Source of the DNA: Streptomonospora nanhaiensis
Lineage (GTDB): Bacteria > Actinomycetota > Actinomycetes > Streptosporangiales > Streptosporangiaceae
Length of the DNA: 64,000 bases
Assembly (NCBI RefSeq): GCF_026642255.1
Contig: NZ_CP113264.1
Coordinates: forward strand, 5,766,001-5,830,000
Direction: 5' to 3'
The stretch's first letter is position 1. Every line of letters begins with the position of its first letter. Under the pieces are notes generated by a model. It was given only the letters and a program-made list of their open reading frames with translations. It was not told the DNA's origin and did no database searches. The translations under genes and the position numbers were made by a program. Of this stretch, positions 16,299-24,567 are shown in pieces.

Positions 16299-16595
16299 GC
16301 GTGCCGCCTCTCCGGTTGTCGGCGCGCCCCGCGGCGCGCCGCACCCATCATGGCGCACGGCCGGGCACGGCCGGACGGGGAGTCCGGTCCGCACGGGGCC
16401 GACGGGGCGCGGAAGCAGTGGACCGGGCCGGGGCGGGGAGGGGTGGGAGCAGTGCGCCGGGACGCGGCGAGGGAGGACGCGGGTGCGGCCGGAGCGCGAC
16501 CGACGGGGCCCGGGAAGCCGCGGGGACGGGCCGTACGGGGCCGCCGGGCGGGGCGGCGGGCCGGGCTCGTCGCCCTGCCCGTGCGGGCGCCGGGT

Positions 16596-17219
16596 TCAGG
16601 CCCCGCGGCCGCCCCAGGAGAAGGGGCGCTTGTAGCGGACGCGCAGGCCCCCGCCCTGGCACGAGCCGGTGACGACGAAGTGCGGTGCGCCCTGCTTGCG
16701 CATGGAGTCGACGTCGGAGCGCTGTGAGCCGAACCAGGAGGCGTCGCAGTCGACCGAGGCGGTGGCGCCCTCGGGGAGGATCAGGTCGGCGCTGCCCCAG
16801 GAGGCGTCGACGTGGACCTCGGTGACGGGGCTCGTGAGGACGGCCTCGCGGAAGTCGAGCCGGGTGGAGCCGTACTTGTTGTGCGCCTCGACCCGGTGGG
16901 GGACCTCCCATGCGCCCTTGCGGACGATGGAGCTCCCTCCGCCCTTGAGGACCATGGGGTCGCCCTGGGGCCGGGCGACCACCCCCGGGACCGTGCCGGG
17001 GACCGAGGGCAGCGGGGACGCCGCACCGCCGGGGGCGGGCAGGTCGGAGGTGAGCGGTTCGAGGTCGGCGTAGGTCTTGGCCGCGTAGGTGGCGTTGAGC
17101 CGTTCGTCCAGCTCGTCGAGGGTGATCCGGCCCTCGGCGGCGGCTTCGCGCAGGACCTCGGAGACCTGGTCGCGCTCAGCGTCGGATATGCGCATCCGGC
17201 TCATGTCGTTGGGGGCCAC
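16596..17219 (-). CDS. DUF1707 domain protein with C-terminal beta-rich domain
   Basis: 207 residues from the GTG at 17219 (GGGACGAG before it); the ATG at 17204 lacks a ribosome site. The first 60 residues are DUF1707: MRISDAERDQVSEVLREAAAEGRITLDELDERLNA-type helix pair, ending in YADLEPLTSDLP. A Pro-rich linker leads to a domain with repeated short strands (STRLDFREAVL, VTEVHVDASWGSADLILPEG, ATASVDCDAS), like the DUF2154/LiaF-type C domain. No membrane segment is present, so it is a soluble version. Its role is unknown. Confidence 0.8.
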   Translation of the reverse strand: MAPNDMSRMRISDAERDQVSEVLREAAAEGRITLDELDERLNATYAAKTYADLEPLTSDLPAPGGAASPLPSVPGTVPGVVARPQGDPMVLKGGGSSIVRKGAWEVPHRVEAHNKYGSTRLDFREAVLTSPVTEVHVDASWGSADLILPEGATASVDCDASWFGSQRSDVDSMRKQGAPHFVVTGSCQGGGLRVRYKRPFSWGGRGA

Positions 17220-18022
17220 TGTGCTCGTCCCGGTCCTTTCCGCTCTTTTGTCACCACCAAGGTAGAGCATGGGGTGTGACGGTCACGGAGTCGAGCGGCG
17301 CCGGGGCCCTCGGGTCGGCGAAGGTTGGCCGCGCCACCCGCTTTGGAGAGGGTGGGGACTGGGTACCGCTTCTCTAGAGCGGTCCGGGAGCCAGAGCGGT
17401 TGAGGACTCTGCCGGGGTAGGACGGACCCCGGCAGAGTCCTGAACCACACGTGGTTTCCGCCCCCCGTGCGCTCTACGATCTCGCGCGGGGGCGCCGTCT
17501 GCACAGAGCGTGTCCGAAACCGGCCACAACGTGTACCCCTCCCGCGGCGACGGACCCGGTTCCGCGACGATCACACGTTCCCCCTCTCCCGCCGGGTTTC
17601 GGTCATACCCTTCCCTGACGACAGTTCTTCCTCACTGTCCCCACGGATCCCACTCCGAGCTGGCAGTCTCGCCCTCTGTTACTCAATTTCGGTCAGGTAC
17701 ATAACCCCCATTACGGACACCAGCCCTTCGCACAGAACCGCAGGTCGCGGAGCCCGCACCGCGGCCCCGCGGAAAAACCCGCCCAGCACCTCGAACGCGC
17801 TTGCGCAAAATACCCTCTGAACAGGGGTTATATGAACCCCGAAAACCCCTCGCAACCCGGCGGGAATCGCCCCCGGGGCGGCGTTTGCCCAAATTCGCCA
17901 CCGAGCATGTTTCAGGTGAACGCGACGGTCGCCCGACCGGCTTCCCCTCGCGCGACACCATCCGCTCCGACCTCCTCAGCACCGCAGACACCACTTGGTC
18001 GAAGACCGGAGGAATCCACGAC
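17220..18022. other. 803-base region without a convincing gene
   Basis: The longest gene-free stretch of the window. It holds a strong hairpin (17403-17441) and an AT-richer part near 17690-17850 that includes GGGGTTATATGAACCCC (17824-17840), a 6-bp dyad that could be an operator for the helicase gene. Short leftward frames such as 17374-17574 have ribosome-site-like starts but unconvincing composition. A small RNA or a decayed gene is possible. Confidence 0.5.
17403..17441. terminator. Strong hairpin not attached to a visible gene
   Basis: A perfect 16-bp stem (AGGACTCTGCCGGGGT) with a 7-base loop. It lies 184 bases upstream of the leftward DUF1707 gene and 582 bases before the rightward helicase gene, so no annotated gene ends here. 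Confidence 0.6.
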
Positions 18023-19840
18023 GTGTCCGCCCTTGCGATCGCCCCGACGTTTCTCAGCGACTTCACCCGCCTCACGCCCGACGTCCAGCTCGACACCCTG
18101 GCCGTGATGCGCGCCTGCCAGGCCGGGGACGACCCCGACCTGGAGGCCGTCGCCGGCGCCGCCGACCCGCGCGTGCGGGTCGTCAGCATCGCCCCCGACT
18201 GGACCGGCGTCGTCGTTCCCGACCCCGACGGGGAGGGACGCGGCGAGCCCGGAGAGGACCGCCCCACGGACGGTACGCACTACCGGCTCATCACCGTGCG
18301 CCCGCGCGACGAGGCGCTCCGCTTCGCCCGCGGCCTGCGCCCCGAGGTCCTGGAGTCCCCCGGGGCCGGAGCCGTCGACCCCACACCCACCGGCCCGCCC
18401 GAACTCGCCGACGCCCTCGCCGCGCCGTTCGACCAGTGGCAGATCACCCTCCACCCCGACCAGCACCGGATCACCGAGGCCCGCTTCAAGGGGTCGGCGC
18501 AGATCACCGGGGGCCCGGGGACGGGCAAGACCGTGATCGCCCTGCACCGCGCCGCCCACCTGGCCGAGCACGACGCCGCCGCCCGTCCCGGGGACCCCCG
18601 CGAGGCGGTGCTCCTGACCACCTACAACCGGGCCCTGGCCCTGTCCCTCTCCGAACGCCTCGACCAGCTGCTGCCCGACCCCGGCGTGCGCGCGCGGGTG
18701 CGGGTGGCGACCATCGACAGCCTCGCCCGGTCGGTCGTGCAGTCGCACAGCAGCGTCGCGCCGCGCATGGTCGGCAGGGACGAACTGGCCCAGCGGTGGC
18801 GTGCGGTGGCGCTGGCCGACGGCCTGCCCTTCTCCGGCCGCTTCCTGGTGGACGAGTGGGAGCAGGTCATCCTCGCCAAGGGGCTGGAGCTGCTGCCGCA
18901 GTACATCCGCTGCGAGCGCAGCGGCCGGGTGCAGCACCTGGCCCCGGAGCACCGCCGCCAGGTGTGGGAGACCGTGCGGCGCTACGTCGGCGCCATGCGG
19001 GTGGAGGGGCTGTGGTCCTACCCGCAGCTCGCGGCCGAGGCCGCCCGCGTCCTGGGCCGCGGGGCGCCGCTGTTCCGGCACGTGGTGGTGGACGAGGCCC
19101 AGGACCTGCACCCGAGCCAGTGGCGGATGCTGCGCGCGGCGGTCCCGGAGGGCCCGGACGACCTGTTCGTCGTCGGCGACCCGCACCAGCGGGTGTCCGA
19201 CAACCGGGTGTCGCTGGCCTCGCTCGGCATCAACGTGCGCGGGCGCGGCCACCGGCTCCGGACGAGCTACCGCATCACCCAGGAGATCCTGGACTGGAGC
19301 ATGCCGATCCTGGGCCGCCGTGCGGCGCTGGGCATGGACGACAACGCCGACACCCTGGCCGGGTACCGGTCCCTGCTGCGCGGGCCCGCGCCGGTGGTGC
19401 GCGGCTGCGACGACCGCGCCGAGGAGCTCGCCGCCCTGGGCGACCGGGTGCGGGCGTGGCTGGAGGCCGGCGTCGAGCCGGCCGAGATCGCGGTGGCGGG
19501 GCGCAACCACTGGGTGGTGCGCGGCATCGCCAAGGAGCTGGAGGCCAGGGGGATCCCGACCGCGCCGCTGGAGGACGGCGGCGACGCCGCGGCGGTGCGC
19601 GTGGGGACGATGCACCGGCTCAAGGGCCAGGAGTTCCGCTGTGTGGCCCTGGTCGGGGTCAGCGACCACCTGCTGCCGCCCAAGGCCGCGATCGAGGCGG
19701 CCGACGGCGACCAGGTGGCGCTGGAGCAGGCGTTCCAGCAGGAGCGGACGCTGCTGTTCGTGGCCTCCACACGGGCCCGCGACGCGCTGTACGTCTCCCA
19801 CGTGGGCCGGGCCAGCCGCCTGATCACCGACAACTGGTAG
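18023..19840 (+). CDS. Superfamily-1 (UvrD-like) helicase with RelE/ParE-like N-terminal domain
   Basis: 605 residues from the GTG at 18023, which follows GGAGGAAT. Residues 1-105 follow the RelE/ParE toxin pattern: FLSDFTRLTPDVQLDTLAVM helices, DPRVRVVSI strand, then HYRLITVRPRDEALRFARG, like the final strand and DEA-helix of RelE. A linker leads to the helicase: Walker A GGPGTGKT (163-170), LLTTYNRALA, motif II VVVDEAQDLH, LRTSYRIT, GTMHRLKGQEF and a C-terminal LLFVASTRARDAL. Stand-alone helicases with RelE-type fusions are known in bacteria, but their task is unclear; defence or toxin control are guesses. No antitoxin gene is adjacent. Confidence 0.85.
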   Translation: MSALAIAPTFLSDFTRLTPDVQLDTLAVMRACQAGDDPDLEAVAGAADPRVRVVSIAPDWTGVVVPDPDGEGRGEPGEDRPTDGTHYRLITVRPRDEALRFARGLRPEVLESPGAGAVDPTPTGPPELADALAAPFDQWQITLHPDQHRITEARFKGSAQITGGPGTGKTVIALHRAAHLAEHDAAARPGDPREAVLLTTYNRALALSLSERLDQLLPDPGVRARVRVATIDSLARSVVQSHSSVAPRMVGRDELAQRWRAVALADGLPFSGRFLVDEWEQVILAKGLELLPQYIRCERSGRVQHLAPEHRRQVWETVRRYVGAMRVEGLWSYPQLAAEAARVLGRGAPLFRHVVVDEAQDLHPSQWRMLRAAVPEGPDDLFVVGDPHQRVSDNRVSLASLGINVRGRGHRLRTSYRITQEILDWSMPILGRRAALGMDDNADTLAGYRSLLRGPAPVVRGCDDRAEELAALGDRVRAWLEAGVEPAEIAVAGRNHWVVRGIAKELEARGIPTAPLEDGGDAAAVRVGTMHRLKGQEFRCVALVGVSDHLLPPKAAIEAADGDQVALEQAFQQERTLLFVASTRARDALYVSHVGRASRLITDNW

Positions 19841-19936
19841 TCCGCGGTACCAGCGGGGCGTCGCCGTCGGCGGCGCCCCGCGCCCGTACGCTGCCGACCG
19901 GACGTGAGCGCTTCGGACCGCTTCGCCTCCTCGGCG

Positions 19937-19970
19937 CCCCGCGCCCGTGCCCGCCGGGGCGGGCGCGGGG
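19937..19970 (+). terminator. Possible terminator after the helicase gene
   Basis: An 11-bp stem (CCCCGCGCCCG) with a 12-base loop, 97 bases past the stop. The sequence CGGCGCCCCGCGCCCGT also occurs about 60 bases earlier. Confidence 0.5.
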
Positions 19971-20030
19971 CCGCCCCGGCCGGGCGGCACGGGGCCCGCC
20001 CGGGGAGAACGGCGGGGGCGCCGCTCCACA

Positions 20031-20136
20031 AGCCGCCCCCGCCGACCGCGCCCCGGAGCCGGGACCGGTCCGTGTCAGCCGCCCCCGCCGACCGCGCCCC
20101 GGAGCCGGGACCGGTCCGTGTCAGCCGCCTCCGCCG
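20031..20136. repeat. 46-bp tandem repeat, two full copies and a partial third
   Basis: Copies lie at 20031-20076 and 20077-20122, identical over 46 bases; 14 bases of a third (one change) follow. The end of the second copy covers the stop codon of the leftward DUF6114 gene, and the third lies in its last codons (the Gly-Gly-Gly-Gly end). The array could therefore have grown out of the gene's own 3' end. Confidence 0.88.
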
Positions 20137-21584
20137 TACTGCCCGTTGAGGTTCGGGATGGTCATGCTGTCGGTGCCGGCCATGGGGTTGTCCACCTCCA
20201 CGTCGGTGACGATCATGAACGGCAGCAGCAGCGGGGGCGGGAAGTCCGGTGTGAAGGTCAGCGGGATCCCCAGGAGCCGCACGTGCATGCGTGTGATGTG
20301 CAGGCGCACGTCACCGGTCAGGTTCATGGTGGGCAGGCCCAGGCTCATGCGGGTCCCCCCGTCCTCGAACCACAGCTCGCCGTTGTCCACGTCGGCCTGG
20401 CGCATGCTGAGCATGATGTAGCGCCGCGGACCGTCGGCGGTGGGGCACTCGACGACGCCGTCGTAGCGCGCCCCCCTCATGGTGAGCGTGTCGGCGGTCA
20501 GGCCGGACGTGCGGACCGAGCCCTGGAAGCAGTCGTGGTCCTCGTCGACGGGGACGTCGGGGAGTTCGCCCTCGTCCCGTGCCGCCCGGCAGGCCTCCAC
20601 GGCCTCCAGGAACTCCTCCTCCGACCCCGCCAGCGCGGACTCGCCGGAGAGCAGTTCGCAGGCCGCCGGGTCGGCGCCGGTCTCCTCCTCCGGTTCCTCC
20701 TCGGGCTCCTCGTCCTCCCCCGGCTCCTGCGGCTCCCCGTCCTCGCCGGGGTTCCCGCCCGGTTCCGGGGGTTCGCCGGTCGGTCCGGCGGAGGGCTCCT
20801 CCGAGGGGTCTTCCGAGGGGGCGTCCTCGGGCTGCTCCTCCCCGCCGCCCGGCGGGGCGAACCAGTCCCAGGGCCAGCCCAGGGTGGGAGCGGGGGCTCC
20901 GGCCAGCACCACCGCCACGGCCAGCGGCAGCGCCAGGGCGGCGAGCGGCCCGGTCCTCGGGCGCGGGTCGGCGACTCCGCCCTCCCCCGGGGCCCCGGCC
21001 GTGCCCCGGGATGCGCCGCCGCCCCCCGCGGTCGCGTCCGCGGAGTGCGGGACGCCGCCACCGGCGCCGTCGTCCTCCTCGGAGGGACCGGCGCCCGTGA
21101 CTCCCTCCGCCGGCCCGGGGCCGGAGGCGTCGGCCTCCTCAGGCACGGGACCGGAGGCGTCGGCCGTCCCGGCCCGGCGGCGCCCGCGGGAACGGCGGCG
21201 AACACCGGGGGCCCACGCGAACACGAGGGAACCGCCGACGATGCCGAGCAGCATCCCGATGACGAACCCTCCGAAGTTGGAGGTCACGAAGGAGACGAGG
21301 GCGAGGGCGAGCCCGACCAGGCCGAAGAAGACGTGCTGGGCGGGCTGGAGCCAGCTCAGCGCGCCCAGGGTGATCAGCAGCGCCGCGATGAGGGCGCCGG
21401 ACACCCCGGCTATACCCGCGTAGACGATCAGGTCGATCGGGAGGATCAGGCTCTGCGCGGCCGGCGCCAGCAGCAGCTCGACCCCGGCGGCGACGAGGAG
21501 GACACCGCCCCAGAACGGGCGGCTGCGCCGCCAGTCCCGGAAGCGTCCCCGTCCCGTCCGGAGGAGGGTGAGTGCGTGGGTCAT
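20121..21584 (-). CDS. DUF6114 membrane protein with DUF6230-like C-terminal region
   Basis: 487 residues. About 1-135 has four membrane segments (FWGGVLLVAAGVELLLAP, LIVYAGIAGVSGALIAALL, HVFFGLVGLALALVSFV, FVIGMLLGIVGGSLVFAW), the DUF6114 core. A long linker rich in Glu, Pro and Gly, with another hydrophobic stretch (ALALPLAVAVVLAGA), reaches to about 315. The end is beta-rich (LTADTLTMRGARYDG, YIMLSMRQADVDN, VRLHITRMHVRLLGIP) and resembles its neighbour's domain. It starts 4 bases after the DUF6230 stop, so translation is coupled. The function is unknown; the pair is probably a cell-surface complex. Confidence 0.8.
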   Translation of the reverse strand: MTHALTLLRTGRGRFRDWRRSRPFWGGVLLVAAGVELLLAPAAQSLILPIDLIVYAGIAGVSGALIAALLITLGALSWLQPAQHVFFGLVGLALALVSFVTSNFGGFVIGMLLGIVGGSLVFAWAPGVRRRSRGRRRAGTADASGPVPEEADASGPGPAEGVTGAGPSEEDDGAGGGVPHSADATAGGGGASRGTAGAPGEGGVADPRPRTGPLAALALPLAVAVVLAGAPAPTLGWPWDWFAPPGGGEEQPEDAPSEDPSEEPSAGPTGEPPEPGGNPGEDGEPQEPGEDEEPEEEPEEETGADPAACELLSGESALAGSEEEFLEAVEACRAARDEGELPDVPVDEDHDCFQGSVRTSGLTADTLTMRGARYDGVVECPTADGPRRYIMLSMRQADVDNGELWFEDGGTRMSLGLPTMNLTGDVRLHITRMHVRLLGIPLTFTPDFPPPLLLPFMIVTDVEVDNPMAGTDSMTIPNLNGQYGGGG

Positions 21585-21588
21585 GGCA

Positions 21589-22236
21589 TCAGAAGCACTC
21601 GTGGGCGCCGGGCCTGATCGCCAGGCTCAGGCCGGACAGGCGCAGCGAGCCGGAGGTGACGGCCCACGTGGTCATCTCCATGTCGGAGACGGTGATGGTG
21701 TCGGCCTGGAGGCCGAAGCCGCCCGCGGGGCCCTGGCCGTTGTCGGCCCTGTCCAGCGTGCTGGCGTCGCGGCCGATCTCGATGGCGCCGAACTCGGCGT
21801 TGCCCTGGAGCTGCTCGATGTCGATGACGAGGTTGGTGCCCTCGACGGGCGTGGTCTCGCCCGCGTTGATGACGAGGGTGGCCTCGCCGATGGGCAGGTC
21901 CCAGAGGGAGGACATGCACAGGTTCGTCAGCTCGGCCGTGTTGACCGAGGAGAGCCCGACCGGCCGGGTGGAGCCGTCCACCGAGGTGGCGACGTCGCCG
22001 AACTGGGTGAACCCGTGTCCGGCGAGCTGGTCGGCGGACATCTTGAAGCTGTCACCGGAGACCGCGAAGGACGCGGCGAGGAGGCCCTGGGTGGTCATGC
22101 CGCCCAGGACCGCGGCGGCGGCGAGGCCGGGGACCACGACGAGCGCGAACCTGCGCCACAGGGTGCCGCCGCCGGCTTCGTGCTGCTCAGGCGCGTCCCG
22201 AGACGCCTCAGGCGCCTCGTCGGAAGCCTTGGGCAT
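21589..22236 (-). CDS. DUF6230 family membrane-anchored protein
   Basis: 215 residues from the ATG at 22236 with a perfect GGAGGT before it. A cytoplasmic tail of about 28 residues precedes one membrane segment (RRFALVVVPGLAAAAVLGGM), then an exported beta-rich domain (ASFAVSGDSFKMSADQLAGHG, GLQADTITVSDMEMTTWAV, GSLRLSGLSLAI). Members are often labelled cholesterol esterase in databases, but no GxSxG or other hydrolase motif is visible here, so I do not use that name. It is the first gene of a two-gene operon and is divergent from the GMC oxidase. Confidence 0.78.
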   Translation of the reverse strand: MPKASDEAPEASRDAPEQHEAGGGTLWRRFALVVVPGLAAAAVLGGMTTQGLLAASFAVSGDSFKMSADQLAGHGFTQFGDVATSVDGSTRPVGLSSVNTAELTNLCMSSLWDLPIGEATLVINAGETTPVEGTNLVIDIEQLQGNAEFGAIEIGRDASTLDRADNGQGPAGGFGLQADTITVSDMEMTTWAVTSGSLRLSGLSLAIRPGAHECF

Positions 22237-22347
22237 GAGTACCTCCAGTGTTCCGCCGCCGGGGGCGGCGAGGGGGAGCGAAACTTGCGCCGGAGCACGC
22301 CACGCGTGTTACATGGAACACACCCTACTCGGCGGTAGTGACGAACA

Positions 22348-22365
22348 TTACAATATCGAATGTCA
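22348..22365. promoter_or_regulatory. Dyad TTACAATA-TC-GAATGTCA, related to the two diiron-gene operators
   Basis: An 18-bp imperfect dyad in the spacer between the DUF6230 and GMC genes. It matches the reverse complement of the sites at 25422-25439 and 26630-26647 (TTACAAYG-N2-CRTTGTCA) at 13 of the 16 fixed positions. It lies in an AT-rich island of about 70 bases and could control either direction. This makes the GMC gene a candidate member of the same regulon. Confidence 0.5.
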
Positions 22366-22448
22366 CATTTCTAGATGGCACATTCAATGTTGCGGACTCG
22401 TATCCGGCGCACTACGAGGCCCGTGACTGACCCGGAGAGAGATCAGCC

Positions 22449-24353
22449 GTGCCCCCAGAGCGCAGAGCAGAACCATCCGCCGCCGCCCCCGAGGAGGACC
22501 CCCGCTTCGACTACGACGTCATCGTCGTGGGGTCGGGATTCGGCGGCTCCGTCAGCGCCCTCCGCCTCACCGAGAAGGGTTACCGCGTCGGTGTCCTCGA
22601 AGCGGGCCGACGCTTCACGCCCGAGACGCTCCCGTCCTCGTCCTGGGACCTGAAGAACTTCCTGTGGGCCCCGCAGGCCGGCCTGTACGGCATCCAGCGC
22701 ATCCACCTGCTGCGCGACGTGATGATCCTCGCCGGGGCCGGGGTGGGCGGCGGCTCCCTCAACTACGCCAACACCCTCTACCACCCCATGGACCCGTTCT
22801 TCGAGGACCCCCAGTGGGGGCACATCACCGACTGGAAGACGGAGCTCGCCCCGTTCTACGACCAGGCCCGCCGGATGCTCGGCGTGCGCACCAACCCCAC
22901 CGTCACCCCCTCCGACGTGCACCTGAAGGCGGTCGCGGAGGACATGGGCGTCGGCCACACCTTCCGCCTCACCCCCGTGGGCGTGTGCTTCGGCGACGGG
23001 GAGGACGGCGACGGCGCCGAGGCGGCCCCCGGGGAGTCCGTGGGCGACCCCTACTTCGGCGGCGCGGGGCCCGAGCGCCGGGCCTGCACCGAGTGCGGCG
23101 AGTGCATGACCGGCTGCCGCCACGGGGCCAAGAACACACTGACCGAGAACTACCTGTACTTCGCGGAGCGCGGCGGCGCCGACATCCACCCCCTGACCAG
23201 CGTCGAGCGCGTCCGCGAACTGCCCGGCGGCGGCCTCGCCCTCGACACCGTCCGGACCGACGCGCCCCGGCGGCGGGAGAACGCCCGCACGTTCACCGCG
23301 CGCGGCGTCGTGGTGGCCGCGGGCACCTACAACACCCAGACCCTCCTGCACCGGATGCGCGACTCGGGGCTCCTGCCCCGCCTGTCCGCCAGGCTCGGCA
23401 CGCTCACCCGCACCAACTCCGAGGCGCTCGTGGGCGCCATGAGCAAGCAGGTGCCGCCGCCGGAGGACCTGACGCACGGCGTGGCCATCACGTCCTCCAT
23501 CCACCCCGACGAGAACACGCACATCGAACCGGTCCGCTACGGCAAGGGCTCCAACGCGATGGGGCTGCTCACCGCCATGCAGGTGCCCGGCGGCGGGAGG
23601 ATCCCGCGCTGGCTGCGGTTCATGGGGCTGGCGGCGCGCCACCCGTACGTGTTCGTCCGCAGCTTCTCCAACCGCCGCTGGTCGGAGCGGGTCATCATCG
23701 GCCTGGTGATGCAGTCGCTGGACAACTCGCTGACCACCTCGGTCCGCAGGGGGGTGTTCGGCGGCCGGAAGAAGCTCACCTCCCGGCAGGGGCACGGCGA
23801 ACCCAACCCGACGTGGATCCCCAAGGGCCAGGAGGCGGCGACCCGGCTCGCGAAGCGCATCGACGGTTTCCCCGGCGGCACCTGGGGAGACGTGTTCGAC
23901 ATCCCGATGACCGCGCACTTCCTGGGCGGCTGCCCGATCGGGGACAGCCCGGAGAGCGGCGTGATCGACCCCTACCACCGGCTGTACGGGCACCCGGACA
24001 TCCACGTGGTGGACGGCTCGGCGGTCAGCGCGAACCTGGGCGTGAACCCGTCCCTGACGATCACCGCGCAGGCGGAGCGGGCGATGTCGATGTGGCCGAA
24101 CAAGGGCGACGATGACCCCCGGCCGGAACAGGGCGCCGGCTACCGCCGGGTCCGGCCGGTCCTCCCACGGTCCCCGGCCGTCCCCGCCGGGTCGTTCGCC
24201 GAGCTGCGGTTCGGCACGACGCTGCCCCTGGCGGTGGTGGACGCCTCCTCCCCCGCCGGCGAAGAGGTCGAGGCGAAGGTCGAGGCCGTGGCCGTGGAGG
24301 TCGCGGAGACGGTGGAGGCGGCCGAGGGCCCCGGGGACGGCGAGCGGGGATGA
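22449..24353 (+). CDS. GMC-family FAD oxidoreductase, cholesterol-oxidase (ChoD) type
   Basis: 634 residues from the GTG at 22449 behind GGAGAGAG. An N-terminal FAD fold (DVIVVGSGFGGSVSALRL, GxGxxG at 28-33) is followed by GAGVGGGSLNYAN, a cysteine motif CTECGECMTGCRHGAKN (C213, C216, C219, C223) and the GMC end TAHFLGGCPIGD ... VVDGSAVSANLGVNPSLTITAQAERA. The cysteine motif is shared with mycobacterial ChoD and resembles a 4Fe-4S site. ChoD-like enzymes oxidise 3-hydroxysteroids or other alcohols; the substrate here is unproved. There is no signal peptide. The last 60 residues are low-complexity (Glu, Ala, Val). It may work with the oxidative genes at 25.5-31.7 kb. Confidence 0.83.
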   Translation: MPPERRAEPSAAAPEEDPRFDYDVIVVGSGFGGSVSALRLTEKGYRVGVLEAGRRFTPETLPSSSWDLKNFLWAPQAGLYGIQRIHLLRDVMILAGAGVGGGSLNYANTLYHPMDPFFEDPQWGHITDWKTELAPFYDQARRMLGVRTNPTVTPSDVHLKAVAEDMGVGHTFRLTPVGVCFGDGEDGDGAEAAPGESVGDPYFGGAGPERRACTECGECMTGCRHGAKNTLTENYLYFAERGGADIHPLTSVERVRELPGGGLALDTVRTDAPRRRENARTFTARGVVVAAGTYNTQTLLHRMRDSGLLPRLSARLGTLTRTNSEALVGAMSKQVPPPEDLTHGVAITSSIHPDENTHIEPVRYGKGSNAMGLLTAMQVPGGGRIPRWLRFMGLAARHPYVFVRSFSNRRWSERVIIGLVMQSLDNSLTTSVRRGVFGGRKKLTSRQGHGEPNPTWIPKGQEAATRLAKRIDGFPGGTWGDVFDIPMTAHFLGGCPIGDSPESGVIDPYHRLYGHPDIHVVDGSAVSANLGVNPSLTITAQAERAMSMWPNKGDDDPRPEQGAGYRRVRPVLPRSPAVPAGSFAELRFGTTLPLAVVDASSPAGEEVEAKVEAVAVEVAETVEAAEGPGDGERG

Positions 24354-24356
24354 GCG

Positions 24357-24396
24357 CCGGTGCGGGGCCGGACCACCCGGTCCGGGCCCGCACCGG
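24357..24396 (+). terminator. Terminator after the GMC gene
   Basis: An 18-bp stem with one mismatch (CCGGTGCGGGGCCGGACC) and a 4-base loop begins 4 bases after the stop. Confidence 0.8.
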
Positions 24397-24410
24397 TCGT
24401 CCCGTTGGGG

Positions 24411-24450
24411 CGGCCCGGCGTCCGCACCGGCCGGCGCGGACGCCGGGCCG
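24411..24450. terminator. Second hairpin between convergent GMC and MerR genes
   Basis: A perfect 15-bp stem (CGGCCCGGCGTCCGC) with a 10-base loop. It can serve the leftward MerR gene ending at 24568. Confidence 0.7.
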
Positions 24451-24567
24451 TCGGCGGCGTGGGGGGCGCCCCGCCCGGGGCCGGGGGGTGCGTCGGGGCG
24501 GGGGATCGGAGGTGCGTCGGGGGGGCCGGGAAGGGTGCGGGGGCGCGGGCTGCCTGGGAGCGGACCG

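Noticed and set aside
17374..17574. A 66-residue leftward gene in the long spacer
   Set aside because: It has a fair ribosome site, but the strong hairpin lies inside its frame and the translation has no recognisable domain; it was left as undecided non-coding sequence.
21589..22236. Cholesterol esterase for the DUF6230 gene
   Set aside because: No GxSxG, acid or histidine motif is visible; the label comes from database habit.
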